From NCBI GenBank assembly GCA_016713645.1, contig JADJOU010000001.1:1-64000 (forward strand): a DNA stretch of 64,000 bases, written 5' to 3'. Positions 51,665 through 61,095 of the stretch are shown one piece after another. The position numbers were made by a program, and so were the translations under genes. This DNA comes from Bacteroidota bacterium. GTDB taxonomy: Bacteria; Bacteroidota; Bacteroidia; Chitinophagales; JADJOU01. The notes beneath the pieces are model-generated. The model was not told the origin of the DNA. It saw only the letters and a program-made list of their open reading frames with translations, and ran no database searches. The first letter of the stretch is position 1. Each line of letters begins with the position of its first letter.

Positions 51665-52908
51665 CTAATATACGCTCCGTTCGCTATCGAATTTCAAAAA
51701 GATAAAGAGCATGATGGTAAAGGACAGCAGGGATGAACCTCCGTAACTAATTGCTGGTAGAGGGATTCCATAACAGGCACTACACCGACGGTCATGCCGA
51801 TATTGATGATAAAGTGAATCATGAATATACAGACGATTCCGTATCCATAGACTTTTGAGAGTTTGGACTTTTGTTTTCCGCCAGGAAGATCAGACGCCAC
51901 AGGAATGCCACATAGAGGCGCAATCACAAAGAAACATCCAACAAAACCCCACTCCTCTCCGATTGTACAAAAAATAAAATCGGTCTCTTTAGCGGGCAAG
52001 AAATTTCCTTTTGATTGGGTGCCGTTTAAGAATCCCTTTCCTAAAAATTGACCGGAGCCCAAGGCGATTCTACTCTGTCGCACATTCCAGTCGTTGCCGC
52101 CTTTGCCGAGCATTACGTTGATTCGATCCTTTTGATGTTTTTCCAATTTATTGAAGAAAAAATCGACACTAAATGTATAAATCGCTGTGCCAATCAACAA
52201 GAAACTAAAGAAGCGCAAGATCTGATTGAAATTCCTCTTTTTCTTTTGAGAATAGAGGATTCCGCTGAATATGACCACTAAGGTGAGTATCATCCAAATG
52301 GGCTGTATAATCAGGGTGAGCACGGATACGGCCATAATATAAAATCCCGCGATGATGACCCAATTGCTCAAGCCAAGTCGATGCAACAAAAACACAAAAG
52401 AGACAAAAACCAAGGCGGAGCCCATATCATGCTGCAATAAAATCAATGCAAAAGGAACAATGATGATGGCAACGGCCGTCGCTAGATGTCTTTTGTTTTC
52501 TATACTGATGTGCAACTCACTGAGGAATTTTGCGAGCGCTAATGCCGTGCAAAATTTGCTAAATTCTGATGGCTGCAATCTAAAGAAACCCAAGTCTATC
52601 CATGCCTTTGCGCCATTGATATCTCGTGCGATGAAATAGACAATCAAGAGCAATATAACGCTGATAGCGTAATAGACGTAGGCTAGATTCGTAATGAATT
52701 TAATATCCACATTGATAATGACAATAGCTAAAAATCCAGAAATAATGATCCAAACAAATTGTTTGCCGTAGGTGTAATGATAATCGAACATACTGGACGA
52801 ATCAGCACTATATCCAGCAGAATAGACTGTCACCCAGCCAATGATGGCCAGGGCAAAGTACATGAATATGGTCGTCCAATCAAGGCTGTTTTTTGACGCT
52901 ATCTGCAT
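51665..52908 (-). CDS. rodA: Rod-shape peptidoglycan glycosyltransferase RodA, C-terminal frameshifts
   Basis: SEDS-family membrane glycosyltransferase that polymerises glycan strands with PBP2 in the elongasome. About ten hydrophobic helices. Motifs: GAKAWIDLGFFRLQPSEFSK (conserved SEDS loop) and KETDFIFCTIGEEWGFVG. Near 51915 and 51877 two compensating indels scramble a short stretch (ALYVAFLWRLIFLAE expected). A third near 51770 shifts the end to GIPLPAISYGGSSLLSF, the conserved C-terminal motif, so the real stop is 51665-51667. The 29-base overlap with the 3' end of mrdA shows translational coupling. Confidence 0.88.
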
Positions 52909-54745
52909 GCTCGTGGGCGTATTTTATTAATTTAGAATCCATCATTCTCTTCTCTATCACTTTTCGCTTTGTGGCGATGCTATCATTGAGGTATTGCTCT
53001 ATCATCAAACTCGAAATTGGCGCAGCATATAATCCTCCTGTTCCTGCATTTTCAACAATGCAAGCCACTGCGATTCTCGGGTTGTCTTTTGGTGCAAAAC
53101 CCACAAAAACAGAATGCTCTTCCCCATGCGGATTTTGAGCAGTTCCCGTCTTTCCGCAGAGCGCAATCCCCTCCACTTTAGATGCCCTTGCAGTGCCATT
53201 GTTGACGACATTTTCCAATCCGTCAATAATAGGCTGATAATAGCCCAATGGAATCTTGAGCGTGTATTTCTTCAAGTTTTTAATACTCTCGTATTGACCC
53301 TTATTATTGATTTTTTTCACTAAATGCGGGGTGATATAATAGCCTTTATTGGCAACAGCACAATAGGAATTGCAGAGCTGCAGAGGAGTTACAAGAATTT
53401 CGCCTTGTCCAATTCCCAATGAAATAATCGTACTGGATTTCCAATAATTGCCATACATTTTATTAAAATACTCCACAGATGGAATATTTCCGCGCTTTTC
53501 ATTGGGTAAATCAATGCCCAATTTTTGATTCAACCCGAAGCTGACAATGTCTTTATACCAAGTTTCATAGGCATATTGAATATTCCCAAATCGAGGTAAA
53601 TCTATGGTATTTCTGAATGTCTGCCAAAAGTAGGGATTACAAGAATGCGTCAAGCCCTGTTGCACATTCATCGCAGGCGGGTGGCGGTGAGAACACCTCA
53701 ACCTTAAACCTGGAATGGGATAATATCCTGGACAGAAATAGCTAAAATTGGTATCAATTGCCCCTTCTTTTAAGGCGGTGAGTGCAGAGAGGGTTTTAAA
53801 AGTAGAACCTGGCGCGTATAAGCCTTGAATCGCTCTATTGTAGAGCGGTTTAAACTCATCTTTATTGAGCGCTGAGAAATTGTTTCCTCGCTGTCTACCA
53901 GTAAGGATATTCGGATCGAAGGTGGGGCTAGAGACCAAGGCTAAAATCTCTCCGGTAGAGGGTTCAATGGCTACAATACTGCCCACTTTATTGAGCAATA
54001 ATCGCTCTCCGAGTGCTTGTAATTTGATATCAAGTGTGGTGATCAAATTATCACCAGGCACTGGCTCCAAATCGTACTGTCCATCTGCATAGGAGCCTTT
54101 TTCGCGGCTGAGGGCATCTACCAAGACTGCTTTTACGCCGCGCTCTCCTCGCAGATATTGCTCATAACTGCGCTCAATGCCATTCTTGCCGATATAATCA
54201 CCACTCAGGTAATTATACTCCTTATGTTTTTTAATTTGGGCACTATCGACCTCCCCAATATCTCCTAGGACGTGGGCGCCACAATGATAGGGATAAGTTC
54301 GAATCGTACGCGGCTGACCAGAAAACCCCTTGAATTCATACAAGCGCTCTTTAAACTTGGTATAACTCTCGATAGAGACTTGTTTAACGAAGACAAATGG
54401 CTTGTAAAAGCTCTCCCGCTTTGCTTTTCGCATTTGCGAAGCATAAAATAGCGAATCAATTTCTAGGATTTCACACAATTTGGGGATATCTATCGTGTCG
54501 ATTTCATTCGGGGTCACAAGAATATCGAATAGACTTTGATTATAGACAATCAATTCGCCATTTCTATCAAAAACCAAACCCCTAGCGGGATAGAGAATAA
54601 GTTCTTTGATGGCATTGCTCTTAGATAATCCTCGATTCTTTTGATCGATGACTTGGAGGTAGAACAATTTCAAGATAAAAATCAATGCTGCGCCTAGAAT
54701 CAATCCCTGGAGTAGAATTTTACGATGTGAATGAAAGTCGCGCAC
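52880..54745 (-). CDS. mrdA: Penicillin-binding protein 2 (elongasome transpeptidase)
   Basis: 621 residues: short cytoplasmic tail, one TM (ILLQGLILGAALIFILKLFYL), PBP dimer domain beginning YPARGLVFDRNGELIVYNQ, then the transpeptidase with SxxK motif APGSTFKT (S314, K317), second motif SCN in THSCNPYF and the KTG box CGKTGTAQNPHGEE. It crosslinks peptidoglycan during side-wall elongation with RodA, encoded directly downstream. The mreBCD genes commonly preceding it are absent here; the upstream neighbour is the divergent rpsT. Confidence 0.96.
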   Translation of the reverse strand: MRDFHSHRKILLQGLILGAALIFILKLFYLQVIDQKNRGLSKSNAIKELILYPARGLVFDRNGELIVYNQSLFDILVTPNEIDTIDIPKLCEILEIDSLFYASQMRKAKRESFYKPFVFVKQVSIESYTKFKERLYEFKGFSGQPRTIRTYPYHCGAHVLGDIGEVDSAQIKKHKEYNYLSGDYIGKNGIERSYEQYLRGERGVKAVLVDALSREKGSYADGQYDLEPVPGDNLITTLDIKLQALGERLLLNKVGSIVAIEPSTGEILALVSSPTFDPNILTGRQRGNNFSALNKDEFKPLYNRAIQGLYAPGSTFKTLSALTALKEGAIDTNFSYFCPGYYPIPGLRLRCSHRHPPAMNVQQGLTHSCNPYFWQTFRNTIDLPRFGNIQYAYETWYKDIVSFGLNQKLGIDLPNEKRGNIPSVEYFNKMYGNYWKSSTIISLGIGQGEILVTPLQLCNSYCAVANKGYYITPHLVKKINNKGQYESIKNLKKYTLKIPLGYYQPIIDGLENVVNNGTARASKVEGIALCGKTGTAQNPHGEEHSVFVGFAPKDNPRIAVACIVENAGTGGLYAAPISSLMIEQYLNDSIATKRKVIEKRMMDSKLIKYAHEHADSVKKQP

Positions 54746-54890
54746 TGATTTGAGGAATTAAAGTTGATTCTTGGTAAAAACTTGCATAATTAGCGAAAAA
54801 TAAGGAGATTTAAAGGGAAATTTTCAAAATTTGCAGGAAAATGATTTTTTAAGAAAAAGAGGAAAGATTTAAAATAATTTAAAAAAAAAC

Positions 54891-54919
54891 TTGTCAGTTA
54901 AAAAGAATTTATACATTTG
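54891..54919 (+). promoter_or_regulatory. rpsT promoter
   Basis: TTG 54891-54893, 18-base spacer, TACATTTG 54912-54919: complete match to the Bacteroidota TTG/TAnnTTTG consensus. Leader to ATG 54959 is about 35 bases. Confidence 0.8.
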
Positions 54920-54958
54920 CACTCCAAAATTAATTTTTGCTCAACAGATAACAAGCAT

Positions 54959-55213
54959 ATGGCAAATACAAAAAACGCAAAGAAAGCAGCGAGACAAGCA
55001 GTAAAGAGAAGATTGCACAATAGATATTATGCAAAGACTACTAGAAATGCCATCAGGGTATTCCGTGCTACGGATGCTAAAGGCGAAGCTAGTGGAATGA
55101 TTAATAAATTGGCTTCTATGATTGATAAATTAGCTAAGAGAAATATCATTCACGACAATAAAGCATCTAATCTCAAATCAAAATTGATGAAGAGATTGAA
55201 TAGCCTCAACTAA
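54959..55213 (+). CDS. rpsT: Small ribosomal subunit protein bS20
   Basis: 84 residues, start at MANTKNAKKAARQAVKRR (an in-frame upstream ATG at 54917 lies at the promoter and is not used). It is a Lys/Arg-rich helical protein of the 30S subunit, with MIDKLAKRNIIHDNKASNLK as the conserved S20 core. Own promoter and terminator, so a single-gene transcript. Confidence 0.97.
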   Translation: MANTKNAKKAARQAVKRRLHNRYYAKTTRNAIRVFRATDAKGEASGMINKLASMIDKLAKRNIIHDNKASNLKSKLMKRLNSLN

Positions 55214-55233
55214 TTCAATTCGACATATAAATA

Positions 55234-55263
55234 AAAAAGACCCCGATTATTCGGGGTTTTTTT
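55234..55263 (+). terminator. rpsT terminator
   Basis: Stem ACCCCGA/TCGGGGT followed by seven T. Confidence 0.93.
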
Positions 55264-55361
55264 ATTGTATAGAAGTGTCATGAGATATATTTTTTAAGAG
55301 GAAAATCACTGGTTTCAAAAAAAAATTGTAGGTTTGAAACGCTGAATAAAACAAAAAGAGC

Positions 55362-55658
55362 ATGGTCGCATTTACACCTTCAAATCTCAAGAAAATTGAA
55401 GACCTTTTTAAAGAGGTCGGTTATGAAGTGCGCTACGAAAAGGGAAATTTCAATTCTGGCTATTGCATCCTAGAGAGCAGAAAAGTGGTGGTTGTCAATA
55501 AATACTTTCAAACGGAGGCCCGCATCAATACCTTGCTAGATATCCTATTTAAAATTCCTGTTGACACTGCGGTGCTTTCCAATGAAATCAAAGATTTTTA
55601 CATTAAAATCAGGTCAAAACTGACTAAAAACCCCGCCTTATTTGAACCAGAAGAATAA
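55362..55658 (+). CDS. Conserved Bacteroidota hypothetical protein
   Basis: 98 residues, no signal peptide or TM. Conserved features are YEVRYEKGNFNSGYCILESR, KVVVVNKYF and ARINTLLDIL. Small proteins of this kind sit in front of the metallo-beta-lactamase-fold gene in other Bacteroidota as recalled from the family; here it overlaps that gene by 17 bases. Function unknown; translational coupling suggests a shared role. Confidence 0.7.
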   Translation: MVAFTPSNLKKIEDLFKEVGYEVRYEKGNFNSGYCILESRKVVVVNKYFQTEARINTLLDILFKIPVDTAVLSNEIKDFYIKIRSKLTKNPALFEPEE

Positions 55659-56418
55659 TATCCTTTTTTTAGGCACAGGGACATCGACGGGAGTGCCGAT
55701 GATTGGCTGCTCTTGCCCAGTATGTTGTTCGGCTGACTCAAGAGACAAGAGATGGCGCACCAGTGCTGTTGTGGAATACCAAAATAAGAAATTTCAAATC
55801 GATATAGGACCAGACTTCAGGGCGCAAATGCTACACTATGGAATCATGGATTTTGATGCCCTTCTTCTCACACACGAACATAAAAATCATGTGGCGGGCT
55901 TTGATGATATACGCGCTTTAAATGTGATGAACCAAAAGCGCTATCCCATTTATGCTTCAAAATCATGCTTTGACAATACCTTAGAGCAATTTCCTTATAT
56001 CGCCAAGAATCCCAACTACGACTTGGTTCCCAAATTTGATTTCCATGAAATAAAAGGGGGACAATCATTCAATCATGATGGCGTTGACATCATGCCCATA
56101 GATATCACGCATGGAAACTTGTCCATATTGGGTTTTCGATTCGGTGCATTGACTTATATCACCGATGCATCTTTGATTACCTCCGAATCCATTGAAAAAA
56201 TCAGGGGAACAAAAATATTGGTCATCAATGCGCTGCGCTATGAAAAGCATGCCACCCATTTCACGGTGAATGAGGCATTGGAATGCATTGATAAGATTCA
56301 ACCCGAACAGGCTTATCTATTGCATTTCAGCCATCAAATTGGGACGCACGAGGAAGTCTCGCGCAAATTGCCCCAAAATGTCTTTATGGCATATGATGGG
56401 TTGAGGGTAGAATTTTAA
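55642..56418 (+). CDS. Metallo-beta-lactamase-fold hydrolase (PhnP-like) with altered metal motif
   Basis: 258 residues, TTG start at 55642. GTGTSTGVPMIGCSCPVC opens the PhnP-like/RNase Z-like fold with a Cys cluster. The family metal motif normally reads HxHxDH; here it is HEHKNH at residues 78-83, so the Asp is replaced by Asn82 (codon AAT). Later motifs include DITHGNLSILGFRFG, YITDAS and the final LLHFSHQIG with a His ligand. Likely phosphodiesterase or related hydrolase. Overlaps the 3' end of the convergent rfbC by 35 bases. Confidence 0.8.
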   Translation: MNQKNNILFLGTGTSTGVPMIGCSCPVCCSADSRDKRWRTSAVVEYQNKKFQIDIGPDFRAQMLHYGIMDFDALLLTHEHKNHVAGFDDIRALNVMNQKRYPIYASKSCFDNTLEQFPYIAKNPNYDLVPKFDFHEIKGGQSFNHDGVDIMPIDITHGNLSILGFRFGALTYITDASLITSESIEKIRGTKILVINALRYEKHATHFTVNEALECIDKIQPEQAYLLHFSHQIGTHEEVSRKLPQNVFMAYDGLRVEF

Positions 56419-56965
56419 CTAAAAATCGGTCTAGAATCCTTGAACAGGGAAGGATAGCATCTTTAGCGGATACTTGAATCAGGGATAAATCAATCTGCCA
56501 ATCGATATTCAATTGAGGGTCATTCCAGACGATTCCCCCTTCTGATTCTTTATTGTAGAAATTATCGCATTTATAAAAGAATTCCGCTGTTTCGCTCAAG
56601 ACGACAAATCCATGGGCAAATCCTCTCGGGATATACATCTGACGTTTGTTTTCGCCTGAGAGCAATGCACTGTAATATTGTCCATAGGTGGGTGAATCCA
56701 ATCGAATATCCACCGCAATATCGAGCACTTCGCCACTGAGCACGCGCACCAATTTCGCTTGTGCCCATTCTCCACATTGATAGTGCAATCCACGCAATAT
56801 GCCTCTCGAAGATTTTGATTGATTATCTTGAACAAAATGCGTATTGATATTCAATGGTTGATAGACCTTGGCATTAAATGATTCGAAGAAATAGCCTCTA
56901 TCATCTTCATGCACAATCGGCTCCAAAACAATCAAGTCTTTGATAGGTGTCTGTATAATATTCAT
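56384..56965 (-). CDS. rfbC: dTDP-4-dehydrorhamnose 3,5-epimerase
   Basis: Cupin enzyme of dTDP-L-rhamnose synthesis, 193 residues. Signatures: IVHEDDRGYFFESFNAKVY, FVQDNQSKSSRGILRGLHYQ (catalytic His region), IPRGFAHGFVVLS and the conserved Tyr/His core NKESEGGIVWNDPQLNIDW. The rest of the rml pathway is not here, so it is a detached member of the sugar pathway. Stop-adjacent to the CpsB-like phosphatase (1-base gap). Confidence 0.94.
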   Translation of the reverse strand: MNIIQTPIKDLIVLEPIVHEDDRGYFFESFNAKVYQPLNINTHFVQDNQSKSSRGILRGLHYQCGEWAQAKLVRVLSGEVLDIAVDIRLDSPTYGQYYSALLSGENKRQMYIPRGFAHGFVVLSETAEFFYKCDNFYNKESEGGIVWNDPQLNIDWQIDLSLIQVSAKDAILPCSRILDRFLVKILPSTHHMP

Positions 56966-56966
56966 C

Positions 56967-57722
56967 TTAAATAGTGTGGTTGAGTAAGCTTCCGCTTTTC
57001 AATAATTTATATAAATAGGGACTTTCAAGCGCTTTCCGCAAATATTCCAATTGATCCGGCTTATGGATATCACTAGAGACAAAATCGACTAAGTCCGCAT
57101 CAATTAGTTTCTCAGCAATCTCTTGAGATTGCTTGCCATAGAGCCCTACCAGCGAGAAAAGATTGACTTGCATCCAAACGCCGCTCTCTTTCAATTTTTC
57201 AAATTCATGGATTTTGCTCTTCTCATAGAGATATTTATACCGCTCGGGATGAGCCACAATCACGCGATAACCCTTTACCAGTAAGTTGTAGGCAATTTCT
57301 TTGAAATTGTCCGATTCTTGAAACATAGATTTTTCTACCAATAAATAGTTCTCCCCAAATGTCAAGAACTTCTCATCCTTCATTCGATTCACAAATGTAT
57401 CGTCTATATAGTATTCAGCAGCATATTGAAATTCAATATCGATTTTTTCTTCGATTAAGCGCTTTTTCACCTCTTCAAAGCCCTTTTGAATGATCTCAGG
57501 GTTATTATTATAGGCTTCTGTCATGATATGTGGCGTAGTAATCACTTTTTCATAGCCCAAATTCTTCAAATTGCGCAGGATGGTAATGGATTCTTCTATT
57601 TTTTGCACGCCATCATCAATCCCAGGAATGAGGTGAGAGTGGAAGTCTACCTTAATTTCTGAATAGTCAGCGAGAAAATGGTCCGCCTGTTTAGGGGTAT
57701 TTTTTTTGAAAAATCCAAACAT
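56967..57722 (-). CDS. PHP-domain tyrosine-protein phosphatase (CpsB/YwqE family)
   Basis: 251 residues from ATG 57722 (MFGFFKKNTP); an upstream in-frame ATG would add a hydrophobic tail that does not fit the family. PHP metal motif HSHLIPGIDDG, ITTPHIMTE, IVAHPERYKYL and SSDIHKPDQL are diagnostic of the CpsB/CapC/YwqE manganese-dependent tyrosine phosphatases that regulate capsule polymerisation. Adjacent rfbC fits a polysaccharide context. No tyrosine kinase is in the window. Confidence 0.92.
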   Translation of the reverse strand: MFGFFKKNTPKQADHFLADYSEIKVDFHSHLIPGIDDGVQKIEESITILRNLKNLGYEKVITTPHIMTEAYNNNPEIIQKGFEEVKKRLIEEKIDIEFQYAAEYYIDDTFVNRMKDEKFLTFGENYLLVEKSMFQESDNFKEIAYNLLVKGYRVIVAHPERYKYLYEKSKIHEFEKLKESGVWMQVNLFSLVGLYGKQSQEIAEKLIDADLVDFVSSDIHKPDQLEYLRKALESPYLYKLLKSGSLLNHTI

Positions 57723-57755
57723 ATTGAAGCAAACATAAAATTTATTAAATAAAAT

Positions 57756-57785
57756 TTGGAGAATAAAAAACATTTTATATCTTTA
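57756..57785 (+). promoter_or_regulatory. Promoter of the 57.8-kb secreted protein
   Basis: TTG 57756-57758, 19-base spacer, TATCTTTA 57778-57785 (one mismatch to TAnnTTTG). It ends 26 bases before ATG 57812. Confidence 0.5.
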
Positions 57786-57811
57786 TGTTAAAATAACTAA
57801 ATTTAATACAC

Positions 57812-58609
57812 ATGAAAAGATCGTTTACTGTAATAATTGCCATGCTAGGTATATACTTAATTTTCGTAGCTAGTGCTACAGGTCCAGTATTAGGAAGTAC
57901 AGGTGCTCCTGGAGAGAATACTTGCAAAGACAATGGAGGCGCTTGCCACGTCAACTCTTGTAATTTGACTAAAGAATCGCCAAAATTAGATATCCTACTC
58001 AATGGCATGAATGCTACAACTTTTAAATTCGACTCTACTTATGAAATCACTGTTACAATTGATTCTTCAAAAAGTGCAATAAATGGCTTCCAGGCTGTTG
58101 TAAAAAATGCCAATCTCGATAAAAAAGGAACATTCTTCTCAGGTCCAAGTATAGGTACTTCTGGTGGATATGTATTCCATAATAATAACCCATTTAGCTT
58201 CCCAATGAAATTTAAGTGGAAAGCGCCATCTAAAGATACTAGTGCAATGAAATTGACGATCTATGTTGCTACCAACGAAGCGTTCAAAGACGGCAGTGTT
58301 AACAGAGATGCGTCACACGATAGCATTAGAACAAAATCTTTGGCATTGACCGCTGATACGACTAAATCTCCAGGTGTAGGTATTTTCAATACATCATTGG
58401 CTAAGTTTTCTGTTCACCCAACATTGGTTTCTCAATTTGTCACTATTTCTTCTGATATGATGAATATGAACTACGAAGTATTCAATACTTCTGGTATTCA
58501 AGTAATCAAAGGAAATATTGAAAACAATATTATCGATGTAGCGAAGTTGAATAAAGGACTTTATTATATCGTAGTCGATCAAAAGATAGCTAAATTTATG
58601 AAAGACTAA
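57812..58609 (+). CDS. T9SS type A protein with choice-of-anchor V/Reeler-like domain
   Basis: 265 residues: signal peptide MKRSFTVIIAMLGIYLIFVA, then GSTGAPGENTCKDNGGACHV. This Gly/Cys motif is typical of the choice-of-anchor V domain of Bacteroidota surface proteins and includes a CxxxxxxCH heme-like spacing that is not a canonical CxxCH. A beta-sandwich follows, and the C-terminal sorting domain includes YEVFNTSGIQVIKGNI and LNKGLYYIVVD. Likely secreted or surface-bound by the T9SS; function unknown. Confidence 0.75.
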   Translation: MKRSFTVIIAMLGIYLIFVASATGPVLGSTGAPGENTCKDNGGACHVNSCNLTKESPKLDILLNGMNATTFKFDSTYEITVTIDSSKSAINGFQAVVKNANLDKKGTFFSGPSIGTSGGYVFHNNNPFSFPMKFKWKAPSKDTSAMKLTIYVATNEAFKDGSVNRDASHDSIRTKSLALTADTTKSPGVGIFNTSLAKFSVHPTLVSQFVTISSDMMNMNYEVFNTSGIQVIKGNIENNIIDVAKLNKGLYYIVVDQKIAKFMKD

Positions 58610-58628
58610 TACGCTGCAAAGCGAGCAT

Positions 58629-58664
58629 AAAAAAAGGGGAGAAACAATGTTTCTCCCCTTTTTT
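58629..58664. terminator. Bidirectional terminator between T9SS protein and purM
   Basis: GGGGAGAAA-CAATG-TTTCTCCCC with A and T runs on both sides; serves both convergent genes. Confidence 0.9.
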
Positions 58665-58675
58665 ATTTGTATCAA

Positions 58676-59845
58676 TTAGTAATTATATACGCTGGTTCCG
58701 TAGGCTTCTCCTGTGACAACGATTTCCAGTTTGTCATTCGCCTCTACACGGCCGATTATCTGCCCTTCAATGCCAAAAGACTGGGCAATTTCTATCATGC
58801 CTTTTGCTGCGGATTCATCGCAGTAGATTTCCATTCTTGTGCCCATATTATACATTTGGAACATCTCCTTCCAAGGAATATTAGAACTCGCCTGGATCTT
58901 ACTAAATATAGCCGGAATTGGCAATAGATTGTCCTTGATGATTTTCACCGCTGGTGCAAAATGATGCACTTTGGTATGCCCACCACCCGTATTGTGCACG
59001 ATGGATCCGATAGAATCAAAATATTGATCGAATATTTGGAGCAATGCTGGAGCAAAACTTCGCGTAGGGGACAATAAAGCCCTGCCTAAATCGAGTTCGC
59101 GCTCAAATGCATCGGTCAACTTATTTTTTCCAATATACACCACCGATTCATCCAAGGCCTTTTCAAAGGATTCTGGAAAGTTCTCCGCATATTTTTTTGA
59201 CAATAAATCATGTCTGGCTGAAGTCAAACCATTGCTGCCAATGCCGCTATTATAAGCAGATTCATATGTTGACTTGCCATAACTCGCCAAGCCGACGATG
59301 ACATGTCCTGGTTGAATATGATGGGTATAAATCAAATCCTTTTTTTGCATTCTCGATACCATACTGCCATCGACTGTTATCGTGCGCACTAGGTCACCTA
59401 AATCTGCGGTCTCCCCTCCTGTCAATACGATATTGACACCGTGTTCATGCAAAGTCTCAATATATTGCTGCGTTCCTTCAATGATTGCCTTAATCACCTC
59501 TCCAGGGATTCTATTTTTATTTCTATTAATCACTGACGAATAGAGAAATGGCCCTCTTGCGCCCACGCAGAGCATATCATCTAGATTCATCACCAGAGCA
59601 TCTTGTGCTATTCCAGCCCAAACAGAGACATCACCGGTCTCGCGCCAATACATATACGCCAAAATGGATTTTGTTCCACTGCCATCGCTGCTCATCAAAC
59701 TCACCCAATCCTCGCTTCCCGCTAGGAAATCAGGATATACTTTACAAAACATTTTATCGTAGAGGCCAAAAGACAAATTCTTTATGGCATTGTGCACATC
59801 TTCTTTGGAAGCTGAAACACCGCGTTTGAGGTAGGATTCTGACAT
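58676..59845 (-). CDS. purM: Phosphoribosylformylglycinamidine cyclo-ligase-type protein (PurM)
   Basis: AIR synthase of purine synthesis, 389 residues, the longer Bacteroidota form (E. coli 345). Motifs: SDGSGTKSILAYMYWRETGD, MNLDDMLCVGARGPFLYSSV, VLTGGETADLGDL, VIVGLASYGKSTYESAYNSG and MGTRMEIYCDES. Cytoplasmic, ATP-dependent ring closure of FGAM. The stop of wbqC is one base upstream of its start, so the two form an operon. Confidence 0.92.
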   Translation of the reverse strand: MSESYLKRGVSASKEDVHNAIKNLSFGLYDKMFCKVYPDFLAGSEDWVSLMSSDGSGTKSILAYMYWRETGDVSVWAGIAQDALVMNLDDMLCVGARGPFLYSSVINRNKNRIPGEVIKAIIEGTQQYIETLHEHGVNIVLTGGETADLGDLVRTITVDGSMVSRMQKKDLIYTHHIQPGHVIVGLASYGKSTYESAYNSGIGSNGLTSARHDLLSKKYAENFPESFEKALDESVVYIGKNKLTDAFERELDLGRALLSPTRSFAPALLQIFDQYFDSIGSIVHNTGGGHTKVHHFAPAVKIIKDNLLPIPAIFSKIQASSNIPWKEMFQMYNMGTRMEIYCDESAAKGMIEIAQSFGIEGQIIGRVEANDKLEIVVTGEAYGTSVYNY

Positions 59846-59846
59846 A

Positions 59847-60428
59847 TTATGGTTGAATAATTGCTTGCAAATAATCGAGAGTCTTATTGCCTTTATTCAT
59901 GAGCAAATCTAATATAGAAATATTGGCAGCGAAAGGAAATTTTGAATTAAAAACTTGAAAATAAGGTGGGAATTCAAGTTGAAAGGGAATCTCCGTTCTA
60001 TTGTGCGATTCTTTCATCTTGAGCAAATCAGTCACGAGCTGAACAGTATCTGCATTCAAAGCACATAAATAGGTGTGGTTATTCTGATACAAATCCAATA
60101 TCCTATCCTTGTAAAACTCCCAAAATGCGGATTTGCCATAGGCGCTCTGCAATGCATGGAGATGATCGCGCTTCCAGGTATCACCATTCGCAATCTTGAC
60201 CTCGCTAAACATTTGTTTCACTTTCCTGCCGCCTTCTACTGGAACGGTGAGTTTGAGCAATCCATTCGCGGTTAAAATTTCAGTTCTATTCAATATGGAA
60301 CTAGGGATAAAAGGTAAATCTGTTAAATCCACTGTTTGAATACCCTGCGCTCTATTTACCCAATATGCGATATCGCCAAAGAAGACATGGGGATAATGGA
60401 GTATCGTGTTTGGATTTTGGCCTTGCAT
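59847..60428 (-). CDS. wbqC: WbqC family protein
   Basis: 193 residues from ATG 60428 (an upstream in-frame TTG at 60458 is the only alternative). Family motifs: HYPHVFFGDIAYWVNRAQG, NRTEILTANGLLKLTVPVEGG and KRDHLHALQSAYGKSAFWEF. WbqC-like proteins are linked to O-antigen or lipoprotein-related polysaccharide genes; their activity is not established. Lies between the RAYT transposase and purM. Confidence 0.82.
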   Translation of the reverse strand: MQGQNPNTILHYPHVFFGDIAYWVNRAQGIQTVDLTDLPFIPSSILNRTEILTANGLLKLTVPVEGGRKVKQMFSEVKIANGDTWKRDHLHALQSAYGKSAFWEFYKDRILDLYQNNHTYLCALNADTVQLVTDLLKMKESHNRTEIPFQLEFPPYFQVFNSKFPFAANISILDLLMNKGNKTLDYLQAIIQP

Positions 60429-60460
60429 GCAATTTTTACGCTTGTATGGAAGGGGCAAAG

Positions 60461-61051
60461 TTAATTCAAATAATAATCAGAGACAAAATCAATGTAGCTT
60501 TTTTCTATGGTTGGTCTTTTAGACAAGCCAAACTTGATATGCTCTCTATAATCAGTTAATAGGCCAAAATCATCCCCAAATCCACGATAAAACCTGGATG
60601 AGGAGAACAAATAATCTTCTTCTTTAAGAACAAGACCTTTCTTAACTGGATTAAGATGAATATACTCCAATTTTTGCTCTAAAACATCTCGTCTTAACAT
60701 TCTTGAGGAATATGGCCTTCTCTCCCAAAAATGATATGCTCTATCTTTTTGCGTGCTTTTATATTTTTCCAATTCAATTAGATTATTTGCTAGCAAATCA
60801 AACTTTATCATTTGAGCTGTATATTTGAGAAATTGCTGTTGAATGTTAGAGTCAATCCATTTGTCTTGCTTTCTCCAAATTAAGTGTATATGATTTGGCA
60901 TTAAAACAAAACCATAAAGCCAAATTTTCTCTTCTCGCGTTAAATATTGGAAACTATCAATTAGAATAGATTTGTACTTATCTGATTCCAATAGATTTTG
61001 CCAATTTAAGCAAGTTGCTGTAAAAAACTCAATGCTATATTTATTATTCAT
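60461..61051 (-). mobile_element. REP-associated tyrosine transposase (RAYT)
   Basis: Start chosen at ATG 61051 (MNNKYSIEFFTATC); the open frame extends upstream only through palindrome repeats. 196 residues of the Y1/HUH (IS200/IS605-like, TnpA-REP) family. HUH motif MPNHIHLIW, followed by a helix with FLKYTAQMIKF, WERRPYSSRML and the catalytic-Tyr region LEYIHLNPVKKGLV, then the C-terminal SSSRFYRG. RAYTs are domesticated transposases that process or disperse REP palindromes. The array of such palindromes begins only about 45 bases upstream, so this is a self-contained RAYT/REP locus. Confidence 0.88.
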
Positions 61052-61095
61052 ACTCTGGGTATGAAGGTAAAAAAAAGTTGGCATAAGACCAAAAT

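Noticed and set aside
57812..58609. c-type cytochrome, from the CxxxxxxCH near the N-terminus
   Set aside because: Heme binding needs CxxCH; the spacing here is different and fits the Cys-containing choice-of-anchor V motif instead.
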